Shown in pieces: positions 1 to 9,341 of a stretch of DNA of 64,000 nucleotides. A program made the translations under genes and the position numbers. The notes beneath the pieces were generated by a model. The model did no database searches. It saw only the letters and a program-made list of their open reading frames with translations, and had not been told where the DNA came from. Each line of letters begins with the position of its first letter. Within the stretch, counting starts at the first letter, position 1. The DNA comes from Rossellomorea vietnamensis (lineage in GTDB: Bacteria; Bacillota; Bacilli; Bacillales; Bacillaceae_B), in contig NZ_VTEH01000001.1 of NCBI RefSeq assembly GCF_008180615.1, forward strand, positions 524,680-588,679, written 5' to 3'.

Positions 1-660
1 GGACACCTAACAGCGAAAAACGACTCCTGGTGTCACCCAAACCGCTCTCGAAGGACACCTAACATAGAAAAACGACTCCTGGTGTCACCCAAACCGCTCT
101 CGAAGGACACCTAACACCGAAAAACAGACTCCTGGTGTCACTCAAACCGCTCTCGAAGGACACTTAACACAGAAAAACAGACTCCTGGTGTCACTCAACC
201 AGCTCTCGAAGGACACCTAACACAGAAAAACAGACTCCTGGTGTCACTCAACCAGCTCTCGAAGGACACCTAACAGCGAAAAACGACTCCTGCTGTCACT
301 CAACCAGCTCTCGAAGGACACCTAACAGCGAAAAACAGACTCCTGCTGTCACTCAACCAGCTCTCGAAGGACACCTAACATAGAAAAACGACTCCTGGTG
401 TCACTCAACCAGTTCTCGAAGGACACCTAACACCGAAAAACAGACTCTTGGTATCACTCAAACCGCTCTCGAGGGACACCTAACACAGATAAACAGACTC
501 CTAGTGTCACTCAACCAGTTCTCGAAGGACACCTAACAGCGAAAAACGACTCCTGCTGTCACTCAACCAGCTCTCGAAGGACACCTAACAGCGAAAAACA
601 GACTCCTGGTATCACTCAAACCGCTCTTGAGGGAAACCTAACAGCGAAAAACGGTCACCT
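1..660. repeat. 52-bp tandem repeat array (left edge cut)
   Basis: About 12.5 head-to-tail copies of a 52-53 bp unit, with units starting near 1, 53, 105, 158, 211, 264, 316, 369, 421, 474, 527, 579 and 632. Conserved blocks are GGACACCTAACA, then CTCCTGGTGTCAC, then CTCTCGAA. GACACC and GGTGTC within each unit are inverted, so every unit could fold into a hairpin. Units differ by a few substitutions and 1-bp indels. There are no unique spacers, so it is not CRISPR, and no ORF with a ribosome binding site crosses it. The array probably continues left of the window. The period matches the array at 53931-54794. Confidence 0.95.
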
Positions 661-670
661 GGAGTTTTTA

Positions 671-797
671 GGATACAATTTCTCTCTAAACAGAAAGAGT
701 AGCTCTTTACTCCCTTGCTTATCCGGTTATTAACAGTGAATAATGGAGTTCTCTTATAAAAATAGATTAATTAGCAACAAAGTTTACGAAAACAGGC
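671..797. repeat. MITE-like element, left end missing
   Basis: Matches the inner and right part of the palindromic element at 49029-49224: an inner ATTTCTCTCTAA block, an AGCTCTTTACT block and the right end AGCAACAAAGTTTACGAAAAC. The left terminus is replaced by the 52-bp array. Confidence 0.7.
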
Positions 798-800
798 AAT

Positions 801-831
801 AAAAAAAACCAGCCATGAAGCTGACTGGTTG
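801..831 (-). terminator. Rho-independent terminator of fadH
   Basis: Stem AACCAG..GGCT / AGCC..CTGGTT at 807-830. On the minus strand it is followed by a run of eight T. It lies 10 bp beyond the fadH stop codon. Confidence 0.85.
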
Positions 832-839
832 AGATATAC

Positions 840-1598
840 TTAAAATGGAAAGCGGTTAAGCCACTGTCCCCCGTCCATTGTAACACATTCTCCGTTGATA
901 TAGGCTGCGCTGTCTGAAGCCAGGAAATAGGCTAGTTCAGCTATTTCTTCAGGAGTACCCAATCGTTTTAACGGCACACTGTCAATTGTCCTTTTGGCCG
1001 CTTCCTCTGATTCCCACAGCTTTTCGGCCCCGCCAGTCCTTTCAATTGGACCTGGTGCAATAGCATTCGTTCTAATCCCATATTTATGACCCCATTCGAC
1101 AGCTAATGTTCTTGTTAAAGAGAGTACTCCGGCTTTTGCTGCAGCTGAATGGGCAACTCCTGCACCGGCATTCCAAGCATATGTAGCTACCATATTGATA
1201 ATGTTCCCTTTCGTTCCAGTCTCTTTCCAATAATTGGCCGCTGCATGAGAGCAGAAAAATGTGCCGTTCAATACAATGTCGATGACCGATTTCCATCCGT
1301 TAGGAGTCAATTTTTCAGCAGGCACAATGAAATTCCCTGCTGCATTATTAATTAAAGTATCAACGCTGCCGAATTTTCCTGCTGTAAATTCAATCATCTT
1401 TGCTGCATGTTCAGGCTCCCTGACATCCATTTGGAAGACCTCCATTTTTCCAGATAAAGAAGCAAATTCTTCTTTAGTCTTTTCAAGCCTTCCAAGGTCC
1501 CGTCCAGTAATGACCACATTATTTCCTTTCTCCAAAAAGTGTTTCGCCATATATTTCCCCATGCCGTTTGATCCGCCAGTTACTATCACTGTTTTCAT
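840..1598 (-). CDS. fadH: 2,4-dienoyl-CoA reductase-type SDR (FadH/YkuF)
   Basis: Short-chain dehydrogenase of about 252 aa, closely resembling B. subtilis FadH (YkuF), which reduces 2,4-dienoyl-CoA with NADPH during oxidation of unsaturated fatty acids. It has an N-terminal VTGGSNGMGK Rossmann motif, NNAAG, and a catalytic stretch with Tyr in NMVATYAW and Lys in SAAAKAG. The C-terminal TMDGGQWLN is typical of the family. The ATG at 1598 is chosen because GGGAGG lies 8 nt upstream; an in-frame start at 1628 would add ten residues without a site. It is monocistronic, with its own terminator. The neighbours to the right match the B. subtilis yku region. Confidence 0.9.
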   Translation of the reverse strand: MKTVIVTGGSNGMGKYMAKHFLEKGNNVVITGRDLGRLEKTKEEFASLSGKMEVFQMDVREPEHAAKMIEFTAGKFGSVDTLINNAAGNFIVPAEKLTPNGWKSVIDIVLNGTFFCSHAAANYWKETGTKGNIINMVATYAWNAGAGVAHSAAAKAGVLSLTRTLAVEWGHKYGIRTNAIAPGPIERTGGAEKLWESEEAAKRTIDSVPLKRLGTPEEIAELAYFLASDSAAYINGECVTMDGGQWLNRFPF

Positions 1599-1762
1599 CT
1601 CTAATCCTCCCAATAAATGAATGATCACTCATTTTATTCATGTCAGAATTATATAACAATTTAGTCTTTATGAAAACACTTACAGCAGAAAAAACTCTTT
1701 GCTTTTTTGAATTAATCATATTACAGGGAGTTCCGGTCTCTAAATTTAATATTTCTATAGAG

Positions 1763-1805
1763 AAGGCTGTTTTCGCAAAGATTGTGCCTGCTTTAAACGA
1801 AATGG
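1763..1805. repeat. MITE-like element, left-end fragment
   Basis: GAAGGCTGTTTTCGCAAAG followed by ATTGTGCCTGCTT matches the left terminus of the palindromic element at 49029-49224. The rest of the element is absent and is replaced by a GC-rich repeat. Confidence 0.6.
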
Positions 1806-1837
1806 ATTTCCGCTCCAGGCGGGCGACTCCGCGGGCC

Positions 1838-1985
1838 GGGCGGTGAAGCAAAAGCGGAAGCGGCCGTTCAGCGACGTACAGATTTTAGGGCTCTCGCATG
1901 AGATAAAGGAATCACGAAGAGCGATAGCGATTCGAAGATGACTTATCTATATAAAGTGAGCGGGGAATCCCCGGGAAAGCATAGT
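1838..1985. repeat. GC-rich structured intergenic repeat
   Basis: The block begins AAAGCGGAAGCGGCCGTTCA. Inside, GATAAAGGAATC (1902-1913) can pair with GATTC (1929-1933) and CTTATC (1942-1947), and GGGGAATCCCC follows at about 1962-1972. I recognise the type as a dispersed Bacillus intergenic element; its function is unknown to me. No ORF with a ribosome binding site is present. The rest of 1629-2440 holds the hairpin cluster at 2088-2279; I see nothing in 1985-2085 or 2281-2440. Confidence 0.5.
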
Positions 1986-2087
1986 TAAAAGTTATCCGCA
2001 TAGGTTGAATTTCTTTCACTTCCTAAAATCAAAAGGCACAATGAATTATTTTCTATGGCTATTTATTCCGGCTAAAAAACGTGGAGA

Positions 2088-2279
2088 AATAAGCGGAGAA
2101 ATTCCGCTTATTTAAGTCACAGCTGAAAATATAGCTATATTAAGCGAAGAAATTCTGCTTATTTTCAAAAAAGATGCGAAAATAGTTCGTTTCACTATGC
2201 TTAAGCGGAAATATTCCGCTTATATACCCTAAATCACATTCAATTCTTAAGCTTAACCGGAAAAACTCCGCTTATCTTA
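2088..2279. repeat. Cluster of four short hairpins, AAGCGGA/TCCGCTT type
   Basis: Four hairpins of about 20 bp lie at about 2088-2113, 2140-2164, 2209-2225 and 2251-2279. Each has the form TAAGCGGA-AAAT-TCCGCTTA with small changes, and they are 45-70 bp apart. Each is an inverted repeat flanked by AT-rich DNA. Related clusters lie at 8890-9079 and 36172-36365. Confidence 0.75.
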
Positions 2280-2442
2280 AGCTTTATTAATGCCAATCAG
2301 CAAGGGTATTTCCCCTCCTGCTTGAATGACATGTAGTGATAAAGAACCGGCTTTTTCTTTAGAAAGAGGATGTTCTATACCACGCTATAAGCTCTCTGGA
2401 ACTCCGGGCATAGCCAGGGGTTTTCAAGACCAACAAACAAAG

Positions 2443-2475
2443 AAGCCGGCGTGAATTAAGTTCACACCGGCTTTC
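2443..2475 (-). terminator. Rho-independent terminator
   Basis: GC-rich stem AAGCCGG-GTGAA / TTCAC-CCGGCTT with a 5-nt loop, 28 bp beyond the stop of the small gene at 2503. The minus strand then reads CTTTGTTTG, so the T tract is modest. Confidence 0.7.
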
Positions 2476-2502
2476 AGTCTATATAAAATTAAAAGCTTAA
2501 AT

Positions 2503-2718
2503 TTAATCCTGACTATTTACGAGCAGCTGATGAAGCTGGGCCAATGTCCGAATGATTGTCTTTTTACGGTTGTATCCTTTAGAATCGACGGTTATGTCGT
2601 TTAATTGTACAACTACTTGTCCCCACGATCCAAATGGCTTAAATCCGTAAACGAAAACCTTCACCTCACCCTGATCTGTTGGCAGGATGATCATTTCCAT
2701 TTGTTCATGCTTCGTCAT
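2503..2718 (-). CDS. Small conserved-type protein of unknown function
   Basis: A 71-aa acidic/neutral protein with no signal peptide or membrane segment. I do not recognise the family. The ATG at 2718 is chosen because AAAGGAG lies 8 nt upstream; the longer in-frame start at 2769 has no such site. It is followed by its own terminator, and ppk reads toward it from the right, so it may be a separate unit or the distal end of the ppx-ppk transcript. The alternating pattern (VKVFVYGF, VVVQL) suggests a small beta-rich fold. The coding call is good; function is unknown. Confidence 0.65.
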   Translation of the reverse strand: MTKHEQMEMIILPTDQGEVKVFVYGFKPFGSWGQVVVQLNDITVDSKGYNRKKTIIRTLAQLHQLLVNSQD

Positions 2719-2925
2719 AAAACATACTCCTTTGCTGTTAAACTCTGGGCAAGCAACGCTAAGTACCATTACACTAAAAGTAAATTATCCTCCTGCCTTT
2801 TGTCAACTTATAGTTTTCTTCCTCAGCATATAGGAGAGTTTGTCTAACCCTATTAACCATTGAACTCTATGCACTCATTAATCTGTCTGACAAGCAAGAC
2901 CGTGATGGTCTTAAAAATCTCTCGA

Positions 2926-5025
2926 TCAGCTTTCCAAATAAAGATGTTTGTATGCTTCTTCTTTTAATTCGAGCTGACTGTTAATTGGAGGTGTCCCATC
3001 CTTTCGCTGCACATAATGATAATTCCCCTCTGAATCCTGTTTTCTGGCTTTCATATTGTCTGACAATGATAAATCCAGGATTTCCAGAAGCCTCTTCTTA
3101 ATGCTTCCTCTATAAATCGGGAACAAGATCTCTACCCTTTTAATCATATTCCGGGTCATCATATCCGCAGAAGATAAATACATTTTCCCTTCCCCATTAT
3201 GATGAAAATAATAAATCCGGCTGTGTTCCAGGAACCTCCCTACAATACTGAGGACTTGAATATTGTCACTGACTCCTCTAATACCTGGGCGCAGACAGCA
3301 GATTCCCCTGATTATCAGGTCGATCTTCACCCCGGCTGCTGAAGCTTCATACATTTTCATAATAAGTTCTTTATCGGTCAATGAATTCATTTTGGCAATG
3401 ATCCGGCCGTTTCCATAAGTCTTATGAGATCTAATTTCCTGGTCGATCAGTCTGATGAATTCATCTCTTATATCAAAAGGCGCAACAACCAAGTGATGAA
3501 ACTCGGGTTTATCAGTATAACCGCTGAGATAATTAAAGAAGTTTGTGGCATCGATTCCAAACTTTCTCTTCGATGTGATAATGCCCATGTCCGTGTATAG
3601 TTTAGCTGTCTGGTCATTATAATTTCCAGTACCCAAATGCACGAATCGGTCAATTCTTCCATGGGTCTTCCTGACAACAAGAGTGATCTTGCTATGTGTT
3701 TTCAGGTTGTTCATTCCATAGATAACGTGACATCCCGCTTTTTCAAGCTCTTTAGCCCATTGAACATTATTCTCCTCATCAAACCTGGCTTTTAACTCGA
3801 CCAGTACTGTTACTTGTTTTCCATTTTCCGCTGCCCTTTTTAATGCATCAATGACAGGGGAATCGCCACTGACCCTGTATAATGTCTGCTTTATTGCAAG
3901 TACATTGGGATCATCTGCAGCCAATGAAACAAAATCAACAATCGGTTCAAAAGATTCATAGGGGTGATGGAAGAACAGATCTTCATGAAAGGCTTTTTCG
4001 AAAAGATTTTCGTAAGATTGCAAATCCCTTGGAGGCTGGGGAATAAATACTTCAAAGGATAAGTTATCCCTCTTTTTCTTTAATTTGCTGATAAAACTGA
4101 ATAGAAATGTCAAATCAAGAGGCCCCTTGACCTTATAGACATCCTTGCTGTGGATTTCAAGCTCCTCCAGCAGGTACTTAAGGACTTTTTCATTCATGGT
4201 TCCTTCTTGAACCTCCAGGCGTACCGCTGCTCCCCATTTCCTTTTTTTCAGCTCTTTCTCAATCTCCAGCAGCAAATCTCTGGCGCCTTCTTCGTGTATC
4301 GTCATATCCGCATTCCTGGTGATTCTAAAAGCACTTGCTGATCTGACGTTATACCCCTTGAAAACTTTATCAATGAAATGGATGATCACTTTCTCCAGCA
4401 AAATGTACATTTCTTCCCCAGCTTCGGAAGGAAGGGAGATTACTCTGTCCAGTACAGAAGGCACTTGAACAAGCGCAACCTTTTCCCTCTCTTCCTCATC
4501 TTCCGCTTCTGGATTCTCCAGGATCACCACAAGATTAAGACTCTTGTTCAATAGCATGGGAAATGGACGGTAGGCATCCACTGCCATGGGAGTAAGAACA
4601 GGAAAGATTTGTTCCTCAAAAAAGATTTCCAGGAAAGTCATCTGTTCAAGGTTCAAGTCCTCAATATTCATGAGGTGAATCTTCTCATCATTCAACTGAG
4701 GAATGATCAGGTTGGTAAATGTCTCATCCTGAAGTTCCACCAGCTCATGGTTCTTGGTTGAAATCGCTTCAAGCTGTTGTTTCGGCGTTAATCCCGCTTT
4801 ATTTTCTGGTTTATTATAGTTGGCTTTCACCTGATCCTTTAACCCGGCTACTCTGACCATAAAGAACTCATCTAGATTGGAACTGAAAATCGCCAGGAAT
4901 TTCATTCTTTCCAGAAGGGGGTTATGGTCATCCAAAGCTTCTTCCAATACCCTTTCATTAAAAGCCAGCCAGCTCAGTTCCCTGTTATTATAATAGTGAG
5001 GCGAATCAAATTGTTCTGCCTTCAT
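2926..5025 (-). CDS. ppk: Polyphosphate kinase 1
   Basis: About 699 aa, the usual PPK1 length. It reversibly transfers the ATP gamma-phosphate to inorganic polyphosphate. The N-terminal [17 protein letters not shown] is the classic PPK N-domain signature. The phosphorylated His lies in [12 protein letters not shown] (about His444 from this start). [12 protein letters not shown] and [11 protein letters not shown] belong to the two C-terminal phospholipase-D-like domains. The ATG at 5025 is preceded by GGGGGAG with 8-nt spacing; an in-frame ATG at 5064 has only a weak AGGA, so the longer form is possible. It is the second gene of a ppx-ppk operon (gap about 84 bp), pairing synthesis with degradation of polyphosphate. 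Confidence 0.95.
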   Translation of the reverse strand: MKAEQFDSPHYYNNRELSWLAFNERVLEEALDDHNPLLERMKFLAIFSSNLDEFFMVRVAGLKDQVKANYNKPENKAGLTPKQQLEAISTKNHELVELQDETFTNLIIPQLNDEKIHLMNIEDLNLEQMTFLEIFFEEQIFPVLTPMAVDAYRPFPMLLNKSLNLVVILENPEAEDEEEREKVALVQVPSVLDRVISLPSEAGEEMYILLEKVIIHFIDKVFKGYNVRSASAFRITRNADMTIHEEGARDLLLEIEKELKKRKWGAAVRLEVQEGTMNEKVLKYLLEELEIHSKDVYKVKGPLDLTFLFSFISKLKKKRDNLSFEVFIPQPPRDLQSYENLFEKAFHEDLFFHHPYESFEPIVDFVSLAADDPNVLAIKQTLYRVSGDSPVIDALKRAAENGKQVTVLVELKARFDEENNVQWAKELEKAGCHVIYGMNNLKTHSKITLVVRKTHGRIDRFVHLGTGNYNDQTAKLYTDMGIITSKRKFGIDATNFFNYLSGYTDKPEFHHLVVAPFDIRDEFIRLIDQEIRSHKTYGNGRIIAKMNSLTDKELIMKMYEASAAGVKIDLIIRGICCLRPGIRGVSDNIQVLSIVGRFLEHSRIYYFHHNGEGKMYLSSADMMTRNMIKRVEILFPIYRGSIKKRLLEILDLSLSDNMKARKQDSEGNYHYVQRKDGTPPINSQLELKEEAYKHLYLES

Positions 5026-5108
5026 CTCGTCGTCTCCCCCTCTCTTACTTTTTTTATCTATCATTTTTTATCCTAGCAAATGCAGAATTGGCATTTATTA
5101 AGAAACAG

Positions 5109-6650
5109 TTAAATTTTTGTTAAGTTAGTCTTTTTAAAGTCAATGTTTATATCAGTTCTAAGAGCTTTTTCCAAATGCCTCTTTTGCTTTTCTGTCTGAT
5201 ATTGTTCTGCAAGAAAATCACCTTGACAATGCACAGAGAAGTTTAGAGAGCCGCCGATTTTCGTGATATTCAGTTCTCTAACAATATTTCTTTTCGTCGC
5301 ATTCAGGCTGTAGGCCAGCTTCAGCACAGCACCCATTTCTCTTATCTTCTTCATTTCTTCTTTTGTGAACCATTCAGAGAATAACTTAAGGTATTGCTTT
5401 AGGGATAACTTGTTTTTAAAAGAAGAAATGCTTGCAAGCTGCACTCTTTCTTTGTGAAAAAACCCATTGATCGATCGATTCGCCATGATATAGAATGTAT
5501 GCTGTGAACTGGACTCAGAATCAATATATTCACCCAGGTAATATAAAGCGGCACCATACTGAAGTATTTTTAGATCTTCCGCTTCAAGCTGCCAGTAACC
5601 TGATTTTGACAGCTGTTTCCATGTTTCTCCCGCCAGGAAAATCATTTGCTTTGAATGAGATTCGTTGATGCCGAACTCATGGCATAGTTCTTTTATGCTC
5701 AATTCAATGACACTATCGCGGTTCAGCATCTTCTCACCGGTTTCATTTGCCATCTCTATTACCAGGCCATCTCTGAGTCCTTTCCTGCTGACCATAAAAT
5801 AAGAGGCATCTGTATAGTTGAACAGCTGATGGAAAACTTCTGCAGCAGGAAGTATGATATCAGCCCTGTCTTTTGAAAGTCCTTCAACTTTTTCAATTTC
5901 TTGATAGTTCAAGGGAAAAAGCTGATCACGTATGGATGTGATGGTATTGCCTGAGAGGATATACTGATGCACCCCTGCTATTTCATAGTCCCTTTGCTGC
6001 TGATCGATCTGAGCGATATTCCTTGCACTTCCCCCAACCCCAACGATTGGGACTCTTTTATTTTTCAGCCAGGGAAGTTTAGAGAATTCACCCTGTAAAA
6101 ATTGGATAAGATTTCTTCTTTCCTCTTCTGTGATAGAATCACCTTTTATAAACTGTTGTTTCAATGAAACGACACCAAAAGGATAACTGTGTGACTGCTT
6201 CAGTTTTCTATCTTCAAAAAAAGTGATTTCAGTACTTCCTCCCCCAATATCTATTGTAAGGGCTGTATCGGCAGGGGTTGTGGAAATAACAGCGAGATAC
6301 CCATAAAAAGCCTCCTGCTCTTCTGATAATATTTCGATATCCATCTCCGTTTCCCTCTTGACTGCAGAAATAATCTCTTCCCTGTTACGAGCCTGCCTGA
6401 TAGTGGCCGTTGCGACACACCTTGCTGCAGGAATTTCATGAAACTCGAGGATTTCACTGAAACTTTTTAATATCTTAAGGAGTTTATTAACTCCCCCGCT
6501 GGATAAATTCATGTCTTCCCCTAAATAGGTCCTTAATCTCGCCACGGCTTTAACATTTTCTATCTCTTTATACCTGCCATCTGAATAGTGGCTGTAAATA
6601 ACCAGGCGGATTGTGTTAGACCCTATATCTACTATTGCGCTTTTACTCAT
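5109..6650 (-). CDS. ppx: Exopolyphosphatase (Ppx/GppA family)
   Basis: About 513 aa. It releases terminal phosphate from polyphosphate; relatives also act on pppGpp. The N-terminal AIVDIGSNTIRLVIY is the ASKHA phosphate-1 motif, with a second in LTIDIGGGSTEITFF. GVGGSARN and a C-terminal helical HD-like region follow, with a catalytic Glu in the EEQEAFYGY region. Several in-frame Met codons lie at the front; the ATG at 6650 places the family N-terminus correctly and has AGGATG upstream. Starts at 6656/6659 cannot be excluded. It is the first gene of the ppx-ppk operon. The pair sits between fadH and ykyB, which are close together in B. subtilis. Confidence 0.93.
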   Translation of the reverse strand: MSKSAIVDIGSNTIRLVIYSHYSDGRYKEIENVKAVARLRTYLGEDMNLSSGGVNKLLKILKSFSEILEFHEIPAARCVATATIRQARNREEIISAVKRETEMDIEILSEEQEAFYGYLAVISTTPADTALTIDIGGGSTEITFFEDRKLKQSHSYPFGVVSLKQQFIKGDSITEEERRNLIQFLQGEFSKLPWLKNKRVPIVGVGGSARNIAQIDQQQRDYEIAGVHQYILSGNTITSIRDQLFPLNYQEIEKVEGLSKDRADIILPAAEVFHQLFNYTDASYFMVSRKGLRDGLVIEMANETGEKMLNRDSVIELSIKELCHEFGINESHSKQMIFLAGETWKQLSKSGYWQLEAEDLKILQYGAALYYLGEYIDSESSSQHTFYIMANRSINGFFHKERVQLASISSFKNKLSLKQYLKLFSEWFTKEEMKKIREMGAVLKLAYSLNATKRNIVRELNITKIGGSLNFSVHCQGDFLAEQYQTEKQKRHLEKALRTDINIDFKKTNLTKI

Positions 6651-6883
6651 TTTCATCATCCTAATTAAAATTATAGTATGGCTGTCATTTTTTTCCCAAG
6701 TATTCCTTATTTGCTTATGTACCATGCTTATCTTGATAATCTTAATTGAAACTTACTATCCATACCATATATTATTTACCTGATTTAGGGTAAATTTAAT
6801 CTTAAAAGTTACAAGGATATATATATATGTTGAAAATTAGTTATTCTCATTCATTTCATTTACCCATTTTATATTTTCCGAAC

Positions 6884-6912
6884 TTTCCAATCACAGAAAA
6901 AAAAGGTATAAT
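6884..6912 (+). promoter_or_regulatory. Probable sigma-A promoter of ykyB
   Basis: A perfect -10 box TATAAT at 6907-6912, with TTTCCA at 6884-6889 and a 17-bp spacer, about 40 bp upstream of the ykyB start. The -35 box matches TTGACA at four of six positions. Confidence 0.5.
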
Positions 6913-6952
6913 AGAATAAACCTATTCCCAACTTAAGGAAGGAGTCAATATT

Positions 6953-7417
6953 TTGCGAAAATCCCAAGATTCATCCCCCCATACTACTACAGTAGAAAGC
7001 CTCTCCCAAGCTGTTTTTACGGTGAATCGCCACGCCAAAACTGCTATCAATCCGAAGTACTTATATTCATTGAAAAAACAAGCCCTCCAAAAAATGATTA
7101 ATGAAGGTAAAGCAATGAAAGTAGGATTGCACTTTTCCAATAATCCACGTTTCAGTCAACAGCAGTCCGATGTCCTGGTTGATTGCGGGATGTATACTTT
7201 CCATATTCCTCCTGCTAAATCCGATTTTGAAAACCTTCCACACCTTGGAACGCTGGATAAAACAACCCGTAATCCCAAGTGCAGAATGAGCCTGGGGGAA
7301 GCCAAAGTGATCCTGGAAAAATATACGGGCATGAAAGAGAAGAAAGAAGCTTCACAGGGTGCCTACGGACGCAGTTACCAGAAACCTGTATTTAAAAAAC
7401 TTGGTGATAGTTATTAA
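6953..7417 (+). CDS. ykyB: YkyB-like conserved protein
   Basis: 154 aa, matching B. subtilis YkyB in length and in the segments NRHAKTAINPKYLY, GLHFSNNPRFSQQQSDVL and KPVFKKLGDSY. Function is not established. It is soluble, basic and has no membrane segment. The start is TTG at 6953 with AAGGAAGGAG about 8 nt upstream. It lies divergent from ppx, and its 3' end faces cheV across a bidirectional terminator. It sits beside cheV and near patA as in B. subtilis. Confidence 0.88.
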   Translation: MRKSQDSSPHTTTVESLSQAVFTVNRHAKTAINPKYLYSLKKQALQKMINEGKAMKVGLHFSNNPRFSQQQSDVLVDCGMYTFHIPPAKSDFENLPHLGTLDKTTRNPKCRMSLGEAKVILEKYTGMKEKKEASQGAYGRSYQKPVFKKLGDSY

Positions 7418-7498
7418 GAATGAAATCGTAAGCTCCCTGGCAAGGGCATTGTAACTGAACGCAGTGCATACTGGAAATCAATTTGATATATTCTCTGT

Positions 7499-7542
7499 AA
7501 AAAGAAGCAAGGCTGAACAATAACTCAGCTTTGCTTCTTTTT
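7499..7542. terminator. Bidirectional terminator between ykyB and cheV
   Basis: Long stem AAAAAGAAGCAA-GCTGA / TCAGC-TTGCTTCTTTTT with T runs on both strands, between two convergent genes. Confidence 0.88.
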
Positions 7543-7565
7543 CAGTCTGCACATGATTGGCAGCT

Positions 7566-8471
7566 CTATAAAATATACTTGTCTATTTTTAAAACCAGTT
7601 CATTTATTTGGGGTTTACTCACCTGGTCCTCCGCTCCTACTCTTGCCCCTTTATGTTTTAAATCATCTGTAATCAGCGAAGAGAAGATGATGACAGGCAG
7701 CTTTTTCAACCCTGGATGCTCTTTGATGCGTTTTGTAAGGTGATGCCCGTCCATCTGCGGCATTTCGATATCTGTTAATACAAGATTAACAGCATCTTCT
7801 ATATTTCCCTTGGAAACAGCCAGAGACTCAAGGAAATCATAGGCATCTTTTCCGTTTTCAAAAAACTCAACCTGATCATAACCTGCTTCTGACAAAGTAT
7901 CATTCAATAATTTTCTTAGAAGAGGTGAATCTTCCGCAGCCACGATCCTTTTTTCCGACCTGGTTCTCTTTCCTAATTTCCTTACTTGCTCAACCTGTAT
8001 CCCTGAGTCAGGGTTTATTTCAGCCATGATGCTTTCAAAATCCAGCAGAAGCAGCATGTCTTCTCCTTTTTTGATGACTCCTAGGACCTGGGAGCCGCCT
8101 CCTTGGTACATATTCGAGGGCTTTTCAATTTGCTCCCATGAAATACGGTGAATCTGAGTAACATTTTCCACATGAAATACAACTCTTAATTGATTGAATT
8201 CCGCTACTATGTATTTATCTTGTTTATTTTGTACTCCATCCTCTACACCAAGCACTTTTTTCATATCAATAACAGGGAGGACTTCCCCTCTTAACTGGAT
8301 GATCCCTTCCATGAATGGATGAGCATGCGGGATTGATGTGACCGGCAAGGGCTGTATAATTTCCTTCACTTTGATCACATTGATTCCGTATTTATTTCTG
8401 CCTACTTCAAATTCGACGATTTCCAATTCGTTGGTACCTGATTCCAGCAGGATTCCTTTATCTTCATTCAT
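7566..8471 (-). CDS. cheV: Chemotaxis coupling protein CheV (CheW-REC)
   Basis: About 301 aa. CheV couples receptors to the CheA kinase and is tuned by phosphorylation of its receiver. The CheW-like domain covers roughly residues 12-150 (GINVIKVKEIIQPL, IIQLRGEVLPVIDMKKVLGV). The receiver domain covers roughly 170-301, with phospho-acceptor Asp234 in LVLTDIEMPQMDG, an acidic AAED pocket and the switch Lys in QVSKPQ. The ATG at 8471 is chosen to match the B. subtilis N-terminus; AAAGGATG lies about 10 nt upstream. No motAB or other che genes occur in the window. Confidence 0.93.
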   Translation of the reverse strand: MNEDKGILLESGTNELEIVEFEVGRNKYGINVIKVKEIIQPLPVTSIPHAHPFMEGIIQLRGEVLPVIDMKKVLGVEDGVQNKQDKYIVAEFNQLRVVFHVENVTQIHRISWEQIEKPSNMYQGGGSQVLGVIKKGEDMLLLLDFESIMAEINPDSGIQVEQVRKLGKRTRSEKRIVAAEDSPLLRKLLNDTLSEAGYDQVEFFENGKDAYDFLESLAVSKGNIEDAVNLVLTDIEMPQMDGHHLTKRIKEHPGLKKLPVIIFSSLITDDLKHKGARVGAEDQVSKPQINELVLKIDKYIL

Positions 8472-8742
8472 AATTTCAGCATCCTTTCCTTTTGTCGATA
8501 CTGTACAAGACTGCAGGTACATCTTTAAGACCTTTTATCGCTGTTAGATTAGTGTGGCAGCAGATTTCTTTCAACTGATTTTACAGAAGACGGTACTGCT
8601 GACGAAAAATTCAATACAGCGATGATTCTCTATAAGTATATCGGCAGCAGACCCCTTTTTCTAAAGGCTGCAGCTGCATTTTGTAAAGTTAATTTCGTGA
8701 TACAGAAAAATAGTGCTCTTGAAGACATAAGCATAAATTGAA

Positions 8743-8790
8743 AAGGCTGTATTCGCATATATTGTTGCTTTCAGAAAAACTTCAAGAATT
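8743..8790. repeat. MITE-like element, left-end fragment
   Basis: AAGGCTGTATTCGCATATATT followed by GTTGCTTTC matches the left terminus of the element at 49029-49224. The homology fades after about 45 bp. The region 8523-9341 has no gene; besides this it holds a hairpin cluster and a second copy. Confidence 0.7.
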
Positions 8791-8889
8791 GGATGACTCT
8801 GCTCACACGAGGGCGGTATTACCCAACAACCTTTATAAAAAAAGCGGGATTGAAGGCCCAATCCTTACTACAAGAACCAGAGGGTTTTA

Positions 8890-9079
8890 AATAAGGGAAC
8901 ATTTTACCTTTAGATGCAGTCTTCAGCTCATTTTGCTGATGAATAAGAGAAGATTTTTCCCTTACTTGAAAAAAGCCTCCTTTTTTGGAATTATAACTTA
9001 TTAAAAGAGGATTTTTCCTCTATTAAAGCTATTATGGGTGCTATTTAGTAATTAAGGGAGGTTTATTCCACTATTTAAA
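8890..9079. repeat. Cluster of four short hairpins, AAGRGGA/TCCYCTT type
   Basis: Four hairpins at about 8890-8912, 8940-8967, 8999-9027 and 9048-9079 are built like AAGAGGATTTTTCCTCTA or AAGGGAG..CCACTA. The layout is the same as at 2088-2279 (four units, about 50-60 bp apart), but the stem sequences differ. Confidence 0.7.
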
Positions 9080-9095
9080 AAGCTATCTTCTAAAG

Positions 9096-9244
9096 ATTTT
9101 TTTCGCATAAATTTTTACTATTGGAAAAAAGCAAAAGCTGGATTCTTCTAGGAATAGCAGCTCTTTTCTCTCTTGCAAACCAGAAAATTCCTAATACATT
9201 ATGTATTTCCTTTTAAAATCCCAAAAGTTTACGAAAACAGTCAA
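9096..9244. repeat. MITE-like element, degenerate near-complete copy
   Basis: Begins TTTTTTCGCATAAATTTTTAC, contains AGCTGGATTCTTCTAGG and AGCAGCTCTTTTCTCTC, and ends AAAGTTTACGAAAACAG, in the same order as the element at 49029-49224. Confidence 0.65.
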
Positions 9245-9341
9245 TAAGAAAGACGAAATCTACAATTGATTTCGTCAGTGGAATATAACCATCCCTGCTA
9301 TTTGAACCAAATAGTTTTAAGGAACGTTAATGCATATTTCA

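Noticed and set aside
1..660. CRISPR array
   Set aside because: Units are contiguous and similar along their full length, with no unique spacers and no cas genes.
1519..1851. 110-codon frame overlapping the start of fadH
   Set aside because: It covers a MITE fragment and a GC-rich repeat and conflicts with the clear fadH gene.
2896..2912. AAGACC/GGTCTT hairpin as the ppk terminator
   Set aside because: The stem is short and no T tract follows on the minus strand, so ppk may read through to the terminator at 2443.
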